Assembly: GCF_019239235.1 (NCBI RefSeq)
Contig: NZ_JAAZTS010000009.1
Coordinates: 1 to 64,000, forward strand
Source of the DNA: Caecibacteroides pullorum
GTDB lineage: Bacteria > Bacteroidota > Bacteroidia > Bacteroidales > Bacteroidaceae
DNA length: 64,000 bases
Reading direction: 5' to 3'
In this document: positions 8,254 to 17,835 of the stretch, in pieces
Layout of the letters: every line of letters starts with the position of its first letter
Numbering within the stretch: the first letter of the stretch is position 1
Made by a program: the position numbers and the translations under genes
The notes under the pieces: generated by a model
Database searches by the model: none
What the model saw: the letters and a program-made list of their open reading frames with translations, nothing else
Told to the model about the DNA's origin: nothing

Positions 8254-10674
8254 TCATCCCCCAAAGTACACACGCACCTTGCCGTAGAACGCCCGCCCCG
8301 CCTTCTGTAGGCTGAAATTGTCGTAGAGCTTGGCATCGGTCAGGTTACGGCACTCCAAGGACAGGTTGTAGCGTCCGTTCTTCAGCGAGTATCCCAACGT
8401 GAGGTTGTGCGACAACTGTTCGGGCACGCGGCTCTTGGTCGACGCATCGCCGAAGGCTTCCCAGTAGAGGGGGAAGTCGTGTTGGTAGAAGCCATCATAC
8501 GTCAGCGTCAATACGTTGCCCTTGCCCCACAGGCCGTGCCACGTGAGGGTGGCATCGAAGTTGGCATACATATACGGCTGATTGGGCATACGCTGTCCGT
8601 AGGTGAGGCTTTCCTGCTGAGTGCCTCCCGCCACGTAGCGTTCGTTGTCACGTATGTTAGTATTGTTGAATGTACCTCCTACGTTAAACCATCTGCCGTA
8701 GCTATAGCGGGCGGAGACGTTGAAGCCCTTGGTCTTGACGCGGCCGTGATTCTCGTAGTAACCGAAACTCATGCCACCCACACGGTCCAGTCCGCGCTGG
8801 ATGTAATCGCGCGTGTCACGGTAGATGAAGCTGCCTTCCAGGTAGAGGCCGTGCTTACCAAACTGGCGGTTGTAGCTGAGGTTGACGTTGATGTTATCAC
8901 TCTTCTCCGGACGGAGGTCGGCTTTACCCGCTTCGAGGTCCTCGTCGCCGAAAAGCTCGTCGGTCGTGGGCAGGCGGTAGGCCTTCTCGTAGGAGACCTT
9001 GGCTTGCAGTCCGTCGAGGATGAAGTACGTGCCCGCCGCACCATAGCCCAAAGAGCTGACCCGCTGAGTCATGCTGACGTAGTCACCAATGCCGTCCGAG
9101 CTTTGCGACACGGGACCCCGGTTATACTGATTATAATATTTGCCGAAGGCGGAGAGGTTCCACTTCTCGGTAGGCATCAGGCGGTAGGACAGGCCGGTGA
9201 TATTCTTACGGGTCACCTTGGGGATGCTGAAGTCCGACAGTTTGTTGCTGCCTTCCACGTAACTGCGGCTGGTGCGCTTGAAGGTGCTCAGCACGTGATT
9301 CAGCGTCAGCGTATGCGCCCGGCTGATGCGGTAATTGGCGGTGAAGGTAGCGTTCCAGTTCAGATTCTTCGACTCGCTGTTCTGATACGACTGCTCGCCG
9401 GGCGTACCGGTGTATTTGCGATCGCCCAGCCAGTTGTATTTGTAGGTAGCGGTGTCGATGTTCTGAGTGATATTGTGGTTGTAGTTGGCGGTGGCCACCA
9501 CGTCCAACCCGCGGGTGAAGAGGTTGCGCTTGGTGTACTCCAACGAAGGCGTGAAGGAATGCCCTTTGCGGTGCTTCTGCCCGAATACGATATACTGGTA
9601 CACGCCCGTCTGTATCTCCTTGTAATAATTGGAGTAATTGAAGCCCAAGGCCAGGCGGTCGGCCCACGACTTGTCCACCACACCTATCTTGCCGATGACA
9701 GCCTCGTTGTGGAAGGTGTCGTTGAATCGCTTAACGTGATAGATTTTCTTGGTGTCAGTGCTTTCGCTCCCGTCCTCGCCGAACTCGGTGATATAGTTGT
9801 CAATGTAATAATCGTTGTCCGAATAATTCTGAAAGGCGTTCACCTCGTACATGAAGCCGTTCTTCAGCGTCTGCCCGAAGTTGACGTACGACTTGTGCGT
9901 GTTGAACGAGCCGTAGCTGTAGGACGCGTCCACGTGCCAGCGGCGGCGTTGTTTGTTGGTGACGATGTTCACCACACCGCCCAGCGCGTCCGTGCCGAAG
10001 CCAACGGGCACCACGCCCTTATACACCTCGATACGTTCGGCAAAGTTCACGGGCAGGTTGTTGAGGTCGAGCGCCTTGCCCGCGCCTTCCTGCGGCACAC
10101 CGTCGATGAACACCTTCACGTGCTTGCCGCTGAATCCGTCCAGCATCAGCTGCATGTCCGAACCTACTCCCCCACTCTCACGCAGCTTCATGCCCGGCGC
10201 CTTGGCCAGCACATCGCTCAAGCTCTTGGCCGTGTTCTGCATCTCGGTGGCATCTACGGCCACGGCGTTGAACGCGCTGCGCTTCACGCGGCTCACTCCG
10301 CTGGACACGACCACGACTTCCTCCAGCTGCTGAATGTCCGGCCGGATGGTCAGGTTCAGCACCAGCCGCTCCTCGTCTCCCAAGGTGACCGGCTTCTCCA
10401 GGGTCTGATAGCCGACGGCCGACACGACCAGGGTGTATTCGCCTGCCGGAGCCTTGATGCGATATTGTCCTTTCTCATCGGTGGCACCACCGAAAGAAGT
10501 CCCCTTCAGATATACTGTGGCGAAGTCCACCGTCTCCTTCTCCGTCGATGTCACCCTTCCCGTCACAACGGTGCGGTCGCCCCGGTGGTGGTGATGATGG
10601 GCACCACGATGCCCTTGGGCATACAGGCTTCCGATGCCCGTCACGAGCGATAATATAAATGCGATTGTTTTCAT
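8254..10674 (-). CDS. TonB-dependent receptor, XusA-like
   Basis: 806 residues. Signal peptide (residues 1-20), then an unusual His-rich stretch (His22 and His26-30), then a carboxypeptidase-regulatory-like domain (about 35-115), the plug domain (about 120-240, with LREVGG-type RESGGVGSDMQLMLDGF) and a 22-strand-type barrel ending in ...RVYFGG. It is not a SusC: no SusD partner follows and the length is that of siderophore/heme receptors. First gene of a three-gene minus-strand operon with DUF4374 and PepSY-TM proteins, as in xusABC. A -7-like box GACCTTTG (minus, 10701-10708) lies 26 bases before the start. Likely imports an iron chelate across the outer membrane; exact ligand unknown. Confidence 0.82.
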   Translation of the reverse strand: MKTIAFILSLVTGIGSLYAQGHRGAHHHHHRGDRTVVTGRVTSTEKETVDFATVYLKGTSFGGATDEKGQYRIKAPAGEYTLVVSAVGYQTLEKPVTLGDEERLVLNLTIRPDIQQLEEVVVVSSGVSRVKRSAFNAVAVDATEMQNTAKSLSDVLAKAPGMKLRESGGVGSDMQLMLDGFSGKHVKVFIDGVPQEGAGKALDLNNLPVNFAERIEVYKGVVPVGFGTDALGGVVNIVTNKQRRRWHVDASYSYGSFNTHKSYVNFGQTLKNGFMYEVNAFQNYSDNDYYIDNYITEFGEDGSESTDTKKIYHVKRFNDTFHNEAVIGKIGVVDKSWADRLALGFNYSNYYKEIQTGVYQYIVFGQKHRKGHSFTPSLEYTKRNLFTRGLDVVATANYNHNITQNIDTATYKYNWLGDRKYTGTPGEQSYQNSESKNLNWNATFTANYRISRAHTLTLNHVLSTFKRTSRSYVEGSNKLSDFSIPKVTRKNITGLSYRLMPTEKWNLSAFGKYYNQYNRGPVSQSSDGIGDYVSMTQRVSSLGYGAAGTYFILDGLQAKVSYEKAYRLPTTDELFGDEDLEAGKADLRPEKSDNINVNLSYNRQFGKHGLYLEGSFIYRDTRDYIQRGLDRVGGMSFGYYENHGRVKTKGFNVSARYSYGRWFNVGGTFNNTNIRDNERYVAGGTQQESLTYGQRMPNQPYMYANFDATLTWHGLWGKGNVLTLTYDGFYQHDFPLYWEAFGDASTKSRVPEQLSHNLTLGYSLKNGRYNLSLECRNLTDAKLYDNFSLQKAGRAFYGKVRVYFGG

Positions 10675-11059
10675 CCTCTATGTGCTTATTTATTCCGCCG
10701 CAAAGGTCGGGATAAAAGCACGCCCCCACAATCGCCTGTTATGGGTATTTTAGAAGCCCCTCCCGCCACTCTTCCTGAGAAAACATGCCCGTCAATCCCT
10801 ATATTTAGGGAAAACTCTACAAGACAACTCACCCCCAAGCCTGGCACATGACACCGTTTCCTCCGTATCATGGCAGCATCCATGTAGTAAGCCGATAGGG
10901 AATCATGTAGGATGATTCCTACAATCATGTTACATGATTCCTACAATCATCATACATGATTCCTACAATCATCCTACATGATTCCTTGCCAAGTCCGTAC
11001 TTCGATACGGTTCAGTCCGAGACAAGGCATCGGCATCTGACGGATGTTCCATATAAAGG
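10675..11059. promoter_or_regulatory. Regulatory region of the xus-like operon
   Basis: No gene. From right to left it holds: a 22-bp repeat array (10899-10986), a CCCTA-N4-TAGGG palindrome (10797-10810) matching motifs upstream of the methyltransferase and enolase genes, and a -7-like box (10701-10708). An ORF that could be read across the repeats on the minus strand is judged spurious. Confidence 0.6.
10914..10986. repeat. 22-bp tandem repeat array (3.3 copies)
   Basis: Copies start at 10914, 10936, 10958 and partially at 10980. Each contains GATTCCTACAATCAT followed by a variable CnTACAT. Each unit holds the palindrome ATGATT-N5-AATCAT, and on the minus strand the array reads as alternating 11-mers of the type GTAGGAATCAT. 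An inverted half-unit (GGAATCATGTAG, 10899-10910) precedes it. Possible multi-site operator upstream of the iron operon. Confidence 0.75.
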
Positions 11060-11881
11060 TTATTTAGATAGGATTTTATATCCGAGCAGCGAGCTGAATT
11101 TGTAGCACAGCCAAGGGATACGCCCCAATATCTGTCCGAAGAAAAATCCCCAGCGCGGACGGAAGAACTTCATGTAGTTGGCTTGGTCCAGCAGGTGCAG
11201 GGCGGGTTCCCATTGCTCCACCAAGTGCCCGTTGCTCAGCCCGGAGCGGATTTGTGCCTCGTGCTTACGCAGCGAATCCGGTTTGACGCCGTGCCGGCTC
11301 ATCATGGTCCCGCAGACATCGAACCAGATTTCTCCTCCGCCGAAGCGGCTTGCCACGTGGTGCAGGAAGCTCCTCACCTGCTTCTCGTAGAAATACATCA
11401 GCACGCCTTCCACAATGAAGATAAACGCCCCGTCGGGATGCTTGCAGCGCAGGCCGTCCATCCATTCGGTCTCCAGCAAGGAAGCCGCGATATAAGGGTT
11501 GCCCGGCTGTTCGGGTATCAGTTCGCGGCGCAGCGCGATGACTTCCGGAAGGTCCATGTCATAGAAGACCGCTTTCCCGTTTCCGATGCGCTGGTAGCGG
11601 GTGTCCAGTCCGCAGCCTACGTTTACGACTACCGGCCGAGGATGCGTGTCGATGAACCGCCGCACGGCACGGTCGAAATACCAGCCGCGCACCACGCAGC
11701 CCACTTCGCTCAGCCTGGCCCCGTCGAATTGGGAATAATCATATTCCAGACTGTCTGCCAACCGTTCCGCAGCCTTATCATTCAGAATGGGATGGGCACG
11801 ACGGCTCTCTTTCGCCCGCATGTATAGCGGAATGAGCAGTGTTTCCGCCACAATGCTCTTAAATTCGTGTTTCTGTTTCAT
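11060..11881 (-). CDS. LCM-family class I SAM methyltransferase
   Basis: 273 residues from MKQKHEFKSIVAETL; the open frame goes further upstream only through a TTG codon. Motif I appears as VVVNVGCGLDTRYQRI, followed by FYDMDLPEVIALRREL (ribose-binding acidic residue) and FIVEGVLMYF, the signature run of the leucine carboxyl methyltransferase / Ppm1 family. Bacterial members are mostly O-methyltransferases of unknown substrate. Transcribed alone, away from enolase. A -7 box TACCTTTG (minus, 11990-11997) with a 20-bp spacer to ATTG gives a leader of about 105 bases. Function beyond SAM-dependent methylation is not assignable. Confidence 0.75.
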   Translation of the reverse strand: MKQKHEFKSIVAETLLIPLYMRAKESRRAHPILNDKAAERLADSLEYDYSQFDGARLSEVGCVVRGWYFDRAVRRFIDTHPRPVVVNVGCGLDTRYQRIGNGKAVFYDMDLPEVIALRRELIPEQPGNPYIAASLLETEWMDGLRCKHPDGAFIFIVEGVLMYFYEKQVRSFLHHVASRFGGGEIWFDVCGTMMSRHGVKPDSLRKHEAQIRSGLSNGHLVEQWEPALHLLDQANYMKFFRPRWGFFFGQILGRIPWLCYKFSSLLGYKILSK

Positions 11882-12017
11882 TGTATATCGCAATTTAATA
11901 GTGAATGTTTCGATTGAGTGAGAGCAAGGCAATTTCATATTTGCTTTGCCGATTGTGAGAAAGATGCGCAATCATGTTTTTTAACATCACAAAGGTACAG
12001 GGCTTGAATTTGTCCGG

Positions 12018-12108
12018 CAATACCTATTTTTAGGGATTTTACCCGACTGCCCGACATGGGAATTATCCGGCAACAAAACGCCCTCAAATTCCCTATTAGT
12101 AGGTATTG
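12018..12108. promoter_or_regulatory. Two divergent CCTA-N4-TAGG motifs at the -33 regions
   Basis: CCTATTTTTAGG (12023-12034) lies just upstream of the ATTG (minus strand, 12018-12021) that serves as -33 for the methyltransferase. CCTATTAGTAGG (12092-12103) lies just upstream of the ATTG (12105-12108) serving as -33 for eno. In both cases ATTG is 20 bp from the -7 box (11990-11997 and 12129-12136). The arrangement is mirror-symmetric and suggests one regulator acting on both genes. Confidence 0.55.
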
Positions 12109-12111
12109 TAA

Positions 12112-13506
<1,395 letters not shown>

Positions 13507-13534
13507 CCTGCAACGACCATAGATTTTACTTGGA

Positions 13535-13563
13535 AATGCCCTCCGCTGACGGAGGGCATTTTT
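13535..13563. terminator. Terminator between eno and queF
   Basis: TGCCCTCCG (13537-13545), CTGA loop, CGGAGGGCA (13550-13558), then TTTTT. Strong intrinsic terminator for eno; A-residues on the left could also let it act for queF on the minus strand. Confidence 0.85.
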
Positions 13564-13566
13564 ATA

Positions 13567-14022
13567 TTATTCCCGGCTCATCAACCGCTGCTCGGCCATG
13601 CGCTCGTATTTGGTATCGGGACGGCCGTAGTTGGCATACGGATAAATGGAGATACCGCCACGAGGAGTGAACAGGCCTGTCACTTCGATGTACTTGGGAT
13701 TCATCAGGCGGATGAGATCCTTCATGATGATGTTCACACAGTCTTCGTGGAAAGCACCGTGGTTACGGAAGCTGAAGAGATAAAGCTTGAGACTCTTGCT
13801 CTCTACCATCTTCACGTCAGGGATGTAGGAGATGCGTATCTCGGCAAAGTCGGGCTGGCCAGTGATGGGGCACAGACTGGTGAATTCGGGGCAGTTGAAA
13901 CGCACCCAGTAATCGTTCTCGGGATGTTTGTTGTCGAAAGCTTCGAGTACTTCGGGAGCATAGTCCTGCTTATACTCAGTCTTGCGGCCCAGCAGGGTCA
14001 GTTGGTCTTTCAGTTCAGTCAT
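13567..14022 (-). CDS. queF: NADPH-dependent 7-cyano-7-deazaguanine reductase (QueF)
   Basis: 151 residues, type I (short) QueF. Reduces preQ0 nitrile to preQ1 amine in queuosine synthesis. Catalytic Cys51 lies in [15 protein letters not shown] with Asp58 as proton donor; the QueF motif [15 protein letters not shown] binds NADPH. Follows queC by 12 bases on the minus strand, so the two are co-transcribed and probably translationally linked. Confidence 0.95.
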   Translation of the reverse strand: MTELKDQLTLLGRKTEYKQDYAPEVLEAFDNKHPENDYWVRFNCPEFTSLCPITGQPDFAEIRISYIPDVKMVESKSLKLYLFSFRNHGAFHEDCVNIIMKDLIRLMNPKYIEVTGLFTPRGGISIYPYANYGRPDTKYERMAEQRLMSRE

Positions 14023-14034
14023 TGTTCGGATGGT

Positions 14035-14715
14035 TTAAAGAAATTTCTTTTTGAGGTACATGTTTTTGTTCGCCAGGTATTTCTCCAGTCCCTCGCGGCG
14101 CAGCTTGCAGGCAGGACAATGTCCGCATCCGTCGCCGGGAATGCCGTTGTAGCACGTCAGCGTGTCGTGGCGCACCAGGTCGAGTACACCCAGTTCGTCG
14201 GCCAGCGCCCAAGTCTCGGCCTTATCAATCCACATCAATGGGGTGTGGATGACGAACTGCTCGTCCATAGCCAGATTGATAGTCACGTTGAGCGACTTGA
14301 TGAAGGCGTCACGACAGTCGGGATAACCGCTGAAGTCGGTCTGCGACACACCCGTCACCAGATGGTTAATGCCTCGCTCACGGGCATAGACGGCGGCAAT
14401 GCTCAAGAAGAACAGGTTGCGGCCCGGCACAAAAGTGTTCGGGAAAGAATCGACCGGCTTCTCCTGATCCATCACCATCGAGGTATCGGTCAGCGAATTG
14501 TGGCCCAGCCGACCAATGAACGACACATCCATGACATCAAAATCGACACCGGCCTTTGCGGCAATCTGCCGTGCCAGTTCCACTTCTTTCTGATGTTTCT
14601 GCCCGTAGAGGAAACTCAGGGCTACTACTTTCTTGAATTCACGTTTGGCCCAGAAAAGGCAAGTAGTTGAATCTTGCCCTCCGCTGAACACAACCAAAGC
14701 TGTATCACGGTTCAT
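14035..14715 (-). CDS. queC: 7-cyano-7-deazaguanine synthase (QueC)
   Basis: 226 residues from ATG 14715 ([16 protein letters not shown]); a longer reading would use TTG at 14721. Makes preQ0 from 7-carboxy-7-deazaguanine, ammonia and ATP. The PP-loop SGGQDSTT is near the N-terminus and a four-Cys zinc site ([16 protein letters not shown]) near the C-terminus. Middle gene of the yhhQ-queC-queF operon. queD and queE are not in the window. Confidence 0.95.
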   Translation of the reverse strand: MNRDTALVVFSGGQDSTTCLFWAKREFKKVVALSFLYGQKHQKEVELARQIAAKAGVDFDVMDVSFIGRLGHNSLTDTSMVMDQEKPVDSFPNTFVPGRNLFFLSIAAVYARERGINHLVTGVSQTDFSGYPDCRDAFIKSLNVTINLAMDEQFVIHTPLMWIDKAETWALADELGVLDLVRHDTLTCYNGIPGDGCGHCPACKLRREGLEKYLANKNMYLKKKFL

Positions 14716-14788
14716 ATACAATAATAATTTAGGTATACTGTTAAGAAAAACGACTACAGATTGCGCAGATGGAGGCAGATGGGTACAC

Positions 14789-15469
14789 TCAGATATCCTT
14801 CACTTTCCACACCTTGTAAGAGATGCCTTCGTCGTAAACATCACTACCGTCAATGCGCTTCACAGCCTTCACCACACGAATGGTAACGGGCAGGATAACC
14901 ACCTCGTAGGCCGACTTCAACAAAATCTGCAAGCCCATCATTACTACCAGTTCGCGCCAGGCGATGACACCGCCGAAGGCAACAGGGAAGAAGATGAGCG
15001 AGTCGGCTGTCTCGCCCACCACGGTGGACCAGATGGCACGCGCCGAGAAGTTGCGCCCGCGGCTGGCTATCTTCATGCGGCTCATGACGTAGGCGTTGAG
15101 AAAAGAGCCTACCAAAAAAGCCATCAGACTGGCCGCTACGATACGCGGCGCCATGCCGAAAACAAAGTTAAAGTGTTCCTCGCCCTCCCAAAACGGAGCA
15201 GCAGGCAGAGACACGGCTATCAGCCCCAGCGTAACAACGAAGAAATTCATCACAAAGCCACTCCAGATGATGAGACGAGCCTTGCGAAACCCCCAGACTT
15301 CGGCAATACAGTCATTGATGATGTAAGAAATAGGAAAAACCAGCAATCCGGCGGTAACGGTAAGGCTGCCCAGCTGGATGACCTTGGTCTCAAGAAGATT
15401 GGCTGCGATGAGGCACACGTTGAACACGATGCCCATCAGCATAAAAGATACGGATACTTTTTGCTTCAT
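14789..15469 (-). CDS. yhhQ: Queuosine precursor transporter, YhhQ family
   Basis: 226 residues, six or so membrane helices, with the family signature [14 protein letters not shown] and the [14 protein letters not shown] block. YhhQ proteins import queuosine precursors (preQ0/preQ1). First gene of the operon with queC (67-base gap) and queF, which supports the assignment. A -7 box TATCTTTG (minus, 15543-15550) lies ~75 bases upstream; the leader between may form an H-type pseudoknot that covers the ribosome site (see 15471-15508). Confidence 0.9.
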   Translation of the reverse strand: MKQKVSVSFMLMGIVFNVCLIAANLLETKVIQLGSLTVTAGLLVFPISYIINDCIAEVWGFRKARLIIWSGFVMNFFVVTLGLIAVSLPAAPFWEGEEHFNFVFGMAPRIVAASLMAFLVGSFLNAYVMSRMKIASRGRNFSARAIWSTVVGETADSLIFFPVAFGGVIAWRELVVMMGLQILLKSAYEVVILPVTIRVVKAVKRIDGSDVYDEGISYKVWKVKDI

Positions 15470-15470
15470 A

Positions 15471-15508
15471 CTCCTGTTTTTTACGTGGTTGTCCTAGAAT
15501 ACACGGCC
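15471..15508 (-). promoter_or_regulatory. Candidate preQ1-I-like leader pseudoknot
   Basis: Read on the minus strand directly before the yhhQ ATG: stem CGTG (15505-15502) with CACG (15487-15484), a loop carrying TTCTAG and ACAAC, an A-rich link TAAAAAAC, then the ribosome site AGGAG. Loop TTCT can pair with AGGA, so the fold would hide the ribosome site. The parts and order resemble preQ1-I riboswitches, and the gene is a queuosine-precursor transporter. The stem has only 4 perfect pairs, so this is a hypothesis. Confidence 0.4.
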
Positions 15509-15587
15509 GCTATTCACGGCATCTCATTTCAAAAATCGGCTGCAAAGATAAACTTTTCTGCGTAAATGGCCAACAGGAGAAAACAAA

Positions 15588-15620
15588 AAGAGGTTGCCGA
15601 AATACTGCCGACAACCTCTC
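15588..15620 (-). terminator. Terminator of the FadL-type gene
   Basis: On the minus strand AGAGGTTGTCG ... CGGCAACCTCT (one G-T pair) is followed by TTTTTG. Lies 31 bases beyond the fadL-like stop codon. Confidence 0.85.
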
Positions 15621-15650
15621 AAGTAAATGCTTCAAAGGGAAAAACGAGTG

Positions 15651-17105
15651 TCAGAACTTATAGTCGATACCTACGCCGAACACCTTGTTCGTGCGGGTGA
15701 ACACATCAGTACCTGGCAATTTGGGAAGCTGGGAAGCCACCGACTCAGGCAGGCCGATGTTCTGAAGTTTCTGCACCATGTTGTTGTAGTCGCTGCTTTC
15801 GCGGGTATAGTCGTCGTAGTTCGTCCAGAAGTAGGCAATGTTGAGGTTGAGATTCTTCGCCAGCTTGATGCCCGCACCGAAACCAAACGACCAGGAGCTG
15901 GTAACGAAACTGATGTCTTCCATGTAGTCGTCCGTCAGGCCGTACTTCGTGCGCTGCATACCACCGCTGATCTGTATGCGCTTGTGCACATCCCACTCGA
16001 TGCCGGCCAGGTATTCGTTCGTACCGGCCGAAAGCAACTTCTGCTTGCCGTTGGCCATATCGGCCTGCTTGTCGAAGAAGTGGTGATAGCCCACAGAAGC
16101 ACGGAGCGTTGGCAACAGGTCGTAGGACACACCGACGGTGAGCAGGCCGGGGATGTCGCTGGGGGTATTGATGCCGTGGTCGTAGGCGGGGAAACCAGTC
16201 GTATTGATGCGTGTGTCATTCTCCACATTCAAATTGGTATTGAACTCATATTTCACACCGACATTCAGTTTGTTCCAGTTGAAATCGAGGCCGATAATCG
16301 GTGTAAGCCCCCACCCCTTCTGATCACAATCCAATTCCTTATCCTCAGTAGCTTTTGCCAGCATACCCAACAGAACTTTCTGCTGCCCGTCAGGCAATTG
16401 TGCCGCCATGGACTCGAAAGTAGCAGATGCAGGTACCATTGTCTTCGTACCCGGCATATTAATTTGGATATCACGCAGGTAGCCCGTATAATTATTGTTT
16501 ACGTAGTTCATGCGACCACCGACGAAAGCAGAAAAATGTTCGTTGATCTTATATGTGACGCCCAACTGAAGCCCGTAGAAGAACTGGCTGCCCTCCATAT
16601 AGCTGTCCACATTGTATCGGTTGATGCCCATGCTCTGTCCGAAGACGGGCAGCATGGAGATGATGGACTCGAACGAGGCCAAGCCCTGGTTGAACGTAGC
16701 CTTACCGCCACCACCTGTCACGGCAAAACTGCCCGAGAATACCCAGTCGCCGTTCTTGTAGGCCGCCTGGAAGCTGGGAATGACGGGAGCCGAAGCCTCG
16801 CCCTTGAAGAGCTTGGTGGCATTGCCCCCGTTCTGCACGCCATAGGCAAAGGGAGCGAAGGTAGAAGTTATCTGACGCGTCTGATAGGCGCTCTGGATGT
16901 TCAGCGACAGATGCAGGCCGTCGCCACCCTCGATGAAGGCCAAGCCAGCCGGATTGGAGTAAACAGCATCGATACGGGTCGAAGCATCACGCGCCAGCAT
17001 GCGCAAGAATAGGACATTCTGATTGGTATTTGTCAGGAAACCTCCCGCGAAAGTTGGGATTGAAACCATCAGCAGCGCTGTGCCGATTAACAAGTTTTTT
17101 CTCAT
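15651..17105 (-). CDS. OmpP1/FadL-family outer membrane protein
   Basis: 484 residues. Signal peptide ends after IPTFA, giving a mature N-terminus GGFLTNTNQNV; the NPAGLAF motif (RIDAVYSNPAGLAFIEG) is the FadL/TodX hallmark. The rest alternates as a 14-strand-type barrel ending in aromatic FGVGIDYKF. Family members pass long-chain fatty acids or other hydrophobic compounds across the outer membrane. A -7 box (minus TACCTTTG, 17134-17141) lies ~28 bases upstream. Monocistronic, with its own terminator. Confidence 0.9.
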   Translation of the reverse strand: MRKNLLIGTALLMVSIPTFAGGFLTNTNQNVLFLRMLARDASTRIDAVYSNPAGLAFIEGGDGLHLSLNIQSAYQTRQITSTFAPFAYGVQNGGNATKLFKGEASAPVIPSFQAAYKNGDWVFSGSFAVTGGGGKATFNQGLASFESIISMLPVFGQSMGINRYNVDSYMEGSQFFYGLQLGVTYKINEHFSAFVGGRMNYVNNNYTGYLRDIQINMPGTKTMVPASATFESMAAQLPDGQQKVLLGMLAKATEDKELDCDQKGWGLTPIIGLDFNWNKLNVGVKYEFNTNLNVENDTRINTTGFPAYDHGINTPSDIPGLLTVGVSYDLLPTLRASVGYHHFFDKQADMANGKQKLLSAGTNEYLAGIEWDVHKRIQISGGMQRTKYGLTDDYMEDISFVTSSWSFGFGAGIKLAKNLNLNIAYFWTNYDDYTRESSDYNNMVQKLQNIGLPESVASQLPKLPGTDVFTRTNKVFGVGIDYKF

Positions 17106-17835
17106 CTATTCGTATTTTTATTGATTTCGGCGGCAAAGGTACAATAAAATTGCACACCGGCAATGAAATTGTGCAAAATTTATCTTCCGAACGTCCTGCG
17201 GAGGCGGAAAAAGAAACCGTTTCGGATGAAACAACCCCTTCCGGGGCCCCTCTACGGCCGTCGGCAGACGCCTGAAGTGACGCCGAGGGCCGCGGAAAGC
17301 TTTCGGCAGGTCGAAGAAGTAGTATGACGAGGCTATAAAGCGCCTTATAACGCCAAAATATTAGTACGACGGAATGAAAATGTGCGTTTTCACCCCATCG
17401 TATTAATATTTTTGTATGAAAAGGTACATTTTCACTCCGTCGCACTAATACTTCAGCATGAAAAGGTACATTTCTACTCCGTCGTATTAATATTTTGGCA
17501 TGAAAAGGCGCATTTTCATTCCGTCGTACTAATATTTTGGTACGAAAAGGCGCATTTTTACTCCGTCATATCAATATTTCAAAATGAAAAGGTGCATTTT
17601 CATTCAATCAGACTAATATTTTAGCATGAAAAGTCGCATTTTCACTCCGTCATATCATTTCGGAAGGCAGGCGAAAAAAGTTTCCGAACCTCCGAAAGCC
17701 TTTCTATGGCCAAAAATCGCTATCTTTACACCGGCAATCCGCCGCCGGAGGGAGCAGAAGTAAACATTTCCGCCGCCGAATTGTTATGGAGACATACGCA
17801 TGGACTGATAACCCCTAAAAAACGACTCAAATATC
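17106..17835. other. Long non-coding region with repeat array and ldhA leader
   Basis: 730 bases without a supported gene. It contains the FadL promoter (17134-17141), a GC-rich stretch (about 17195-17340) able to form several short hairpins, the 42-bp repeat array (17353-17660), and a -7-like box TATCTTTA (17721-17728) for ldhA giving a ~105-base leader. Two small ORFs (80 aa across the repeats; 124 aa overlapping ldhA) are judged spurious. Confidence 0.6.
17353..17660. repeat. 42-bp direct repeat array, six units plus one inverted
   Basis: Units begin with ATGAAAAGG or close variants at 17416, 17458, 17500, 17542, 17584 and 17626: exactly 42 bp apart each time. Each unit has GAAAAGG-GCATTTTC (a near-palindrome), CTCCGTCGTA and TAATATTTT. 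One inverted unit (17353-17382) heads the array. Because 42 is a multiple of three, a repeated 14-residue peptide is open in frame, but codons and lack of a ribosome site argue against a gene. Copies differ at several positions, so the array is not a recent duplication. Confidence 0.85.

Noticed and set aside
8407..10653. 748-codon open frame on the plus strand opposite the TonB receptor
   Set aside because: It is the reverse shadow of a clear TonB receptor; residues are repetitive and Val/Ala/His-rich, with no ribosome site and no known domain.
17382..17624. 80-residue protein with 14-residue repeats
   Set aside because: Arises only because the DNA repeat is 42 bp; no ribosome site, and other frames are nearly as repetitive. 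Kept as a DNA repeat.
17353..17660. CRISPR array
   Set aside because: There are no unique spacers: whole 42-bp units are similar throughout, and no cas gene is nearby. The 22-bp arrays are also too short and lack spacers.
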